Of a stretch of 43,540 nucleotides of DNA, positions 41,362 to 43,540 are shown piece by piece. Source of the stretch: Oscillospiraceae bacterium (GTDB lineage Bacteria > Bacillota_A > Clostridia > Oscillospirales > Oscillospiraceae); contig JAFUES010000013.1 of the NCBI GenBank assembly GCA_017470325.1, forward strand, positions 1 through 43,540, written 5' to 3'. The notes beneath the pieces are model-generated. The model saw only the letters and a list, made by a program, of their open reading frames with translations, did not search any database and was not told the DNA's origin. How positions within the stretch are numbered: position 1 is the first letter of the stretch; each line of letters begins with the position of its first letter. Made by a program: the position numbers and the translations under genes.

Positions 41362-43455
41362 ATGCCCAGAAAGTATTCACTTGAAAAAACGAGAAATATC
41401 GGCATAATGGCCCACATTGACGCTGGCAAGACCACGACTACCGAGCGTATCCTGTTCTATACGGGCGTCAATTACAAGCTCGGTGAGACCCACGAGGGTA
41501 CCGCCACCATGGACTGGATGGAGCAGGAGCAGGAGAGAGGCATTACCATCACCTCCGCCGCTACCACCTGTTTTTGGCGCGACACCCGCATCAACATCAT
41601 CGACACGCCGGGCCATGTGGACTTTACCGTTGAGGTCGAGCGCTCCCTGCGTGTGCTGGACGGATGCGTGACGGTCCTGTGTGCCAAGGGCGGCGTCGAG
41701 CCCCAGTCCGAGACGGTGTGGCGTCAGGCGGATCACTACAATGTGCCCCGCATGATCTACGTCAACAAGATGGACATCATGGGCGCCGATTTCTATCATG
41801 TGCTGGATATGGTACATGACAGGCTTAAATGCAACGCCGTTCCCATCCAGCTTCCCATCGGCAGCGAGGATGAGTTCAGAGGTATTATCGACCTTGTGGA
41901 TATGAATGCGCGCATCTATTACGACGACCTTGGCAAGGACATGCGTACCGAGGAGATCCCCGAGGATATGCGTGAGCTGGCGGAGGAGTATCGTGATAAG
42001 CTGCTGGAAGCGGTTTCCGACTTCGACGAAGAGATCATGGAACTGTATCTCGAAGGCGAAGAAGTGCCCGCGGACAAGATCCGCGCGGCGATCCGGAGGG
42101 CTACTGTCGCGGTGAAGATGGTTCCCGTGACCTGCGGCACCTCCTACAAAAACAAAGGCGTGCAGAAGCTTCTGGACGCGATCGTGGAGTATATGCCGTC
42201 TCCGCTGGATGTTCCGGCGGTGGAGGGCAAGAACCCCAAGACCGACCAGGTCGAAATGCGCGAGGCCAGCGATGAAGCGCCGTTCTCCGCGCTGGCGTTC
42301 AAGATCATGACCGACCCCTATGTGGGCAAGCTGGGCTTCTTCCGTGTCTATTCCGGTACCCTTGAGACCGGCAAGGCCGTGATGAATTCCACCAAAGGTC
42401 AGCGCGAACGCATCGGCCGCATCCTGCAGATGCATGCCAACCACAGAGAAGATATCGAGCAGGTCTGGTCCGGCGATATCGCTGCCGCGGTGGGGCTGAA
42501 AAACACCACCACCGGCGACACCCTCTGTGACGAAAAGCACCCCATCATCCTTGAATCCATGGAATTTCCCGATCCCGTCATTCGTGTGGCCATCGAGCCC
42601 AAGACCAAGGCGGGCCAGGAAAAAATGGCAATCGCCCTGCAAAAGCTGGCAGAGGAAGACCCCACCTTCAAGACCTATACGGATGAGGAGACAGGTCAGA
42701 CCATCATCGCCGGTATGGGCGAGCTGCATCTGGAGATTATCGTGGACAGACTTCTGCGTGAGTTCAAGGTCGAGGCCAACGTGGGCAAGCCCCAGGTCTC
42801 TTACAAGGAGACCATCAAGAAGTCCGCAACGGTCGACACCCGCTACGCAAGGCAGACAGGCGGCAAGGGCCAGTTCGCCCATGTGAAGCTTATGATCGAG
42901 CCCAATGAGCCCGGCAAGGGCTATGAGTTCGTGAACAAGATCACGGGCGGCGCCATCCCCAAGGAATTCATCCCCTGCGTCGATCAAGGCATCCAAGGCG
43001 CGATGCTCTCCGGCGTTCTGGCTGGATACCAGGTGGTGGACGTGAAGGCCACTTTGCTGGACGGTTCTTTCCACGAGGTCGACTCTTCGGAGTTGGCGTT
43101 TAAGATCTGCGGAAGCATGGCTTTCAAGGAGGCGTGCCAGAAGGCTGAACCCACCTTGCTGGAGCCTATCATGAAGGTCGTTGTGACTGCGCCCGAGGAT
43201 TATATGGGCGACGTGATGGGGGACATCAATGCAAGGCGCGGACAGATCACCGGCTCGGACATCCGCAGCGGCGCGGCGATCGTCGAAAGCCTCGTCCCGC
43301 TGTCCACCATGTTCGGTTACGCCACCGATCTGCGCAGCAAGACCCAGGGCCGGGCCACCTACAGCATGGAGCCCAGCCACTTCGTCGAGCTGCCGAAGAA
43401 TTTGCAGGAATCCCTTGTGAACAGTCGCTCGGGTTTTTCCAACGGTAAGTTTTAA
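41362..43455 (+). CDS. fusA: Elongation factor G
   Basis: A 697-residue translocation GTPase. The G1 motif is [10 protein letters not shown]3 DTPGHVDF, G4 NKMD. Domain IV and V blocks ([31 protein letters not shown]) are complete, so this is a full EF-G and not a tetracycline-resistance paralogue. CAGGAG precedes the ATG. It works with ribosome recycling factor, encoded earlier in the window. Confidence 0.98.
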   Translation: MPRKYSLEKTRNIGIMAHIDAGKTTTTERILFYTGVNYKLGETHEGTATMDWMEQEQERGITITSAATTCFWRDTRINIIDTPGHVDFTVEVERSLRVLDGCVTVLCAKGGVEPQSETVWRQADHYNVPRMIYVNKMDIMGADFYHVLDMVHDRLKCNAVPIQLPIGSEDEFRGIIDLVDMNARIYYDDLGKDMRTEEIPEDMRELAEEYRDKLLEAVSDFDEEIMELYLEGEEVPADKIRAAIRRATVAVKMVPVTCGTSYKNKGVQKLLDAIVEYMPSPLDVPAVEGKNPKTDQVEMREASDEAPFSALAFKIMTDPYVGKLGFFRVYSGTLETGKAVMNSTKGQRERIGRILQMHANHREDIEQVWSGDIAAAVGLKNTTTGDTLCDEKHPIILESMEFPDPVIRVAIEPKTKAGQEKMAIALQKLAEEDPTFKTYTDEETGQTIIAGMGELHLEIIVDRLLREFKVEANVGKPQVSYKETIKKSATVDTRYARQTGGKGQFAHVKLMIEPNEPGKGYEFVNKITGGAIPKEFIPCVDQGIQGAMLSGVLAGYQVVDVKATLLDGSFHEVDSSELAFKICGSMAFKEACQKAEPTLLEPIMKVVVTAPEDYMGDVMGDINARRGQITGSDIRSGAAIVESLVPLSTMFGYATDLRSKTQGRATYSMEPSHFVELPKNLQESLVNSRSGFSNGKF

Positions 43456-43494
43456 GCAATCTAATTCATTTCTATTTTTAGGAGGATTCCCATA

Positions 43495-43540
43495 ATGGCA
43501 AAACAGATGTACAACAGAAGCAAGCCCCACGTGAACATCG
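43495..43540 (+). CDS. tuf: Elongation factor Tu, N-terminal fragment cut by window end
   Basis: The last 46 bases encode MAKQMYNRSKPHVNI, the EF-Tu N-terminus, after AGGAGG. The gene continues beyond the window. Confidence 0.92.
   Translation, partial: MAKQMYNRSKPHVNI

Noticed and set aside
41377..43530. 717-codon minus-strand open frame over fusA
   Set aside because: Same kind of antisense shadow; EF-G on plus is complete and conserved.
1..43540. CRISPR array, prophage, rRNA or tRNA genes, integron
   Set aside because: No regularly spaced repeats, phage structural genes or RNA-gene signatures were seen on either strand by eye.

Overview
The window looks like chromosome from a spore-forming, high-GC member of the Clostridia (Bacillota), most likely an Oscillospiraceae-type gut bacterium. 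Evidence is the spoIIGA-sigE sporulation pair, a Gram-positive PolC replicase, a tryptophan T-box, murT/gatD, NfnAB-type flavoenzymes, TTGACA/TATAAT promoters and strong AGGAGG ribosome binding sites. The family assignment is inference; no 16S rRNA or tRNA gene is present.

Layout. 1-138 is the 3' end (domains V and VI) of a group II intron, probably subclass IIC. 146-2305 holds a divergent sugar-isomerase / four-carbon-acid-sugar-kinase pair, then a MATE exporter. 3820-5368 (minus) is sigE-spoIIGA, whose promoter has the 22-bp spacer and 0A-like boxes of spoIIG and shares them with a divergent EamA transporter. 6441-19994 is a rearranged form of the conserved pyrH-frr-uppS-(cdsA)-dxr-rseP-ispG-polC run: cdsA is absent and an AlkD-like gene sits in its place, and a T-box-controlled tryptophan ABC transporter cassette (trpXYZ) separates rseP from ispG. 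20023-22413 is a CotH-family lipoprotein attached to the polC operon, followed by a beta-CASP RNA nuclease-like gene.

24247-28069 is the least familiar part: three co-directional cell-surface genes, namely a degenerate protein kinase C-lobe joined through a membrane helix to a C-type-lectin-like domain, a membrane-anchored class-A-beta-lactamase-fold serine hydrolase, and a lipoprotein that reads as a circularly permuted solute-binding protein. This is my best candidate for an undescribed system. After it come an MFS exporter (minus) with a leader ORF/attenuator, a GT39-like membrane glycosyltransferase with an acyl-ACP thioesterase, putP and a divergent LysR regulator, the nfnAB pair, a SleB-like lipoprotein, gatD and murT, and the start of the str operon (rpsL, rpsG, fusA, tuf; tuf is cut by the window edge).

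Regulation is unusually readable here. A Trp T-box is followed by a 26-codon leader ORF with two Trp codons, directly before trpX, an arrangement like the Bacillus rtpA (anti-TRAP) leader. The MFS gene has a nearly leaderless 24-codon ORF spanning a terminator and followed by a Shine-Dalgarno-sequestering hairpin. The rpsL leader carries an intrinsic terminator. All functions are read from sequence motifs and remembered family features; no database search was run.
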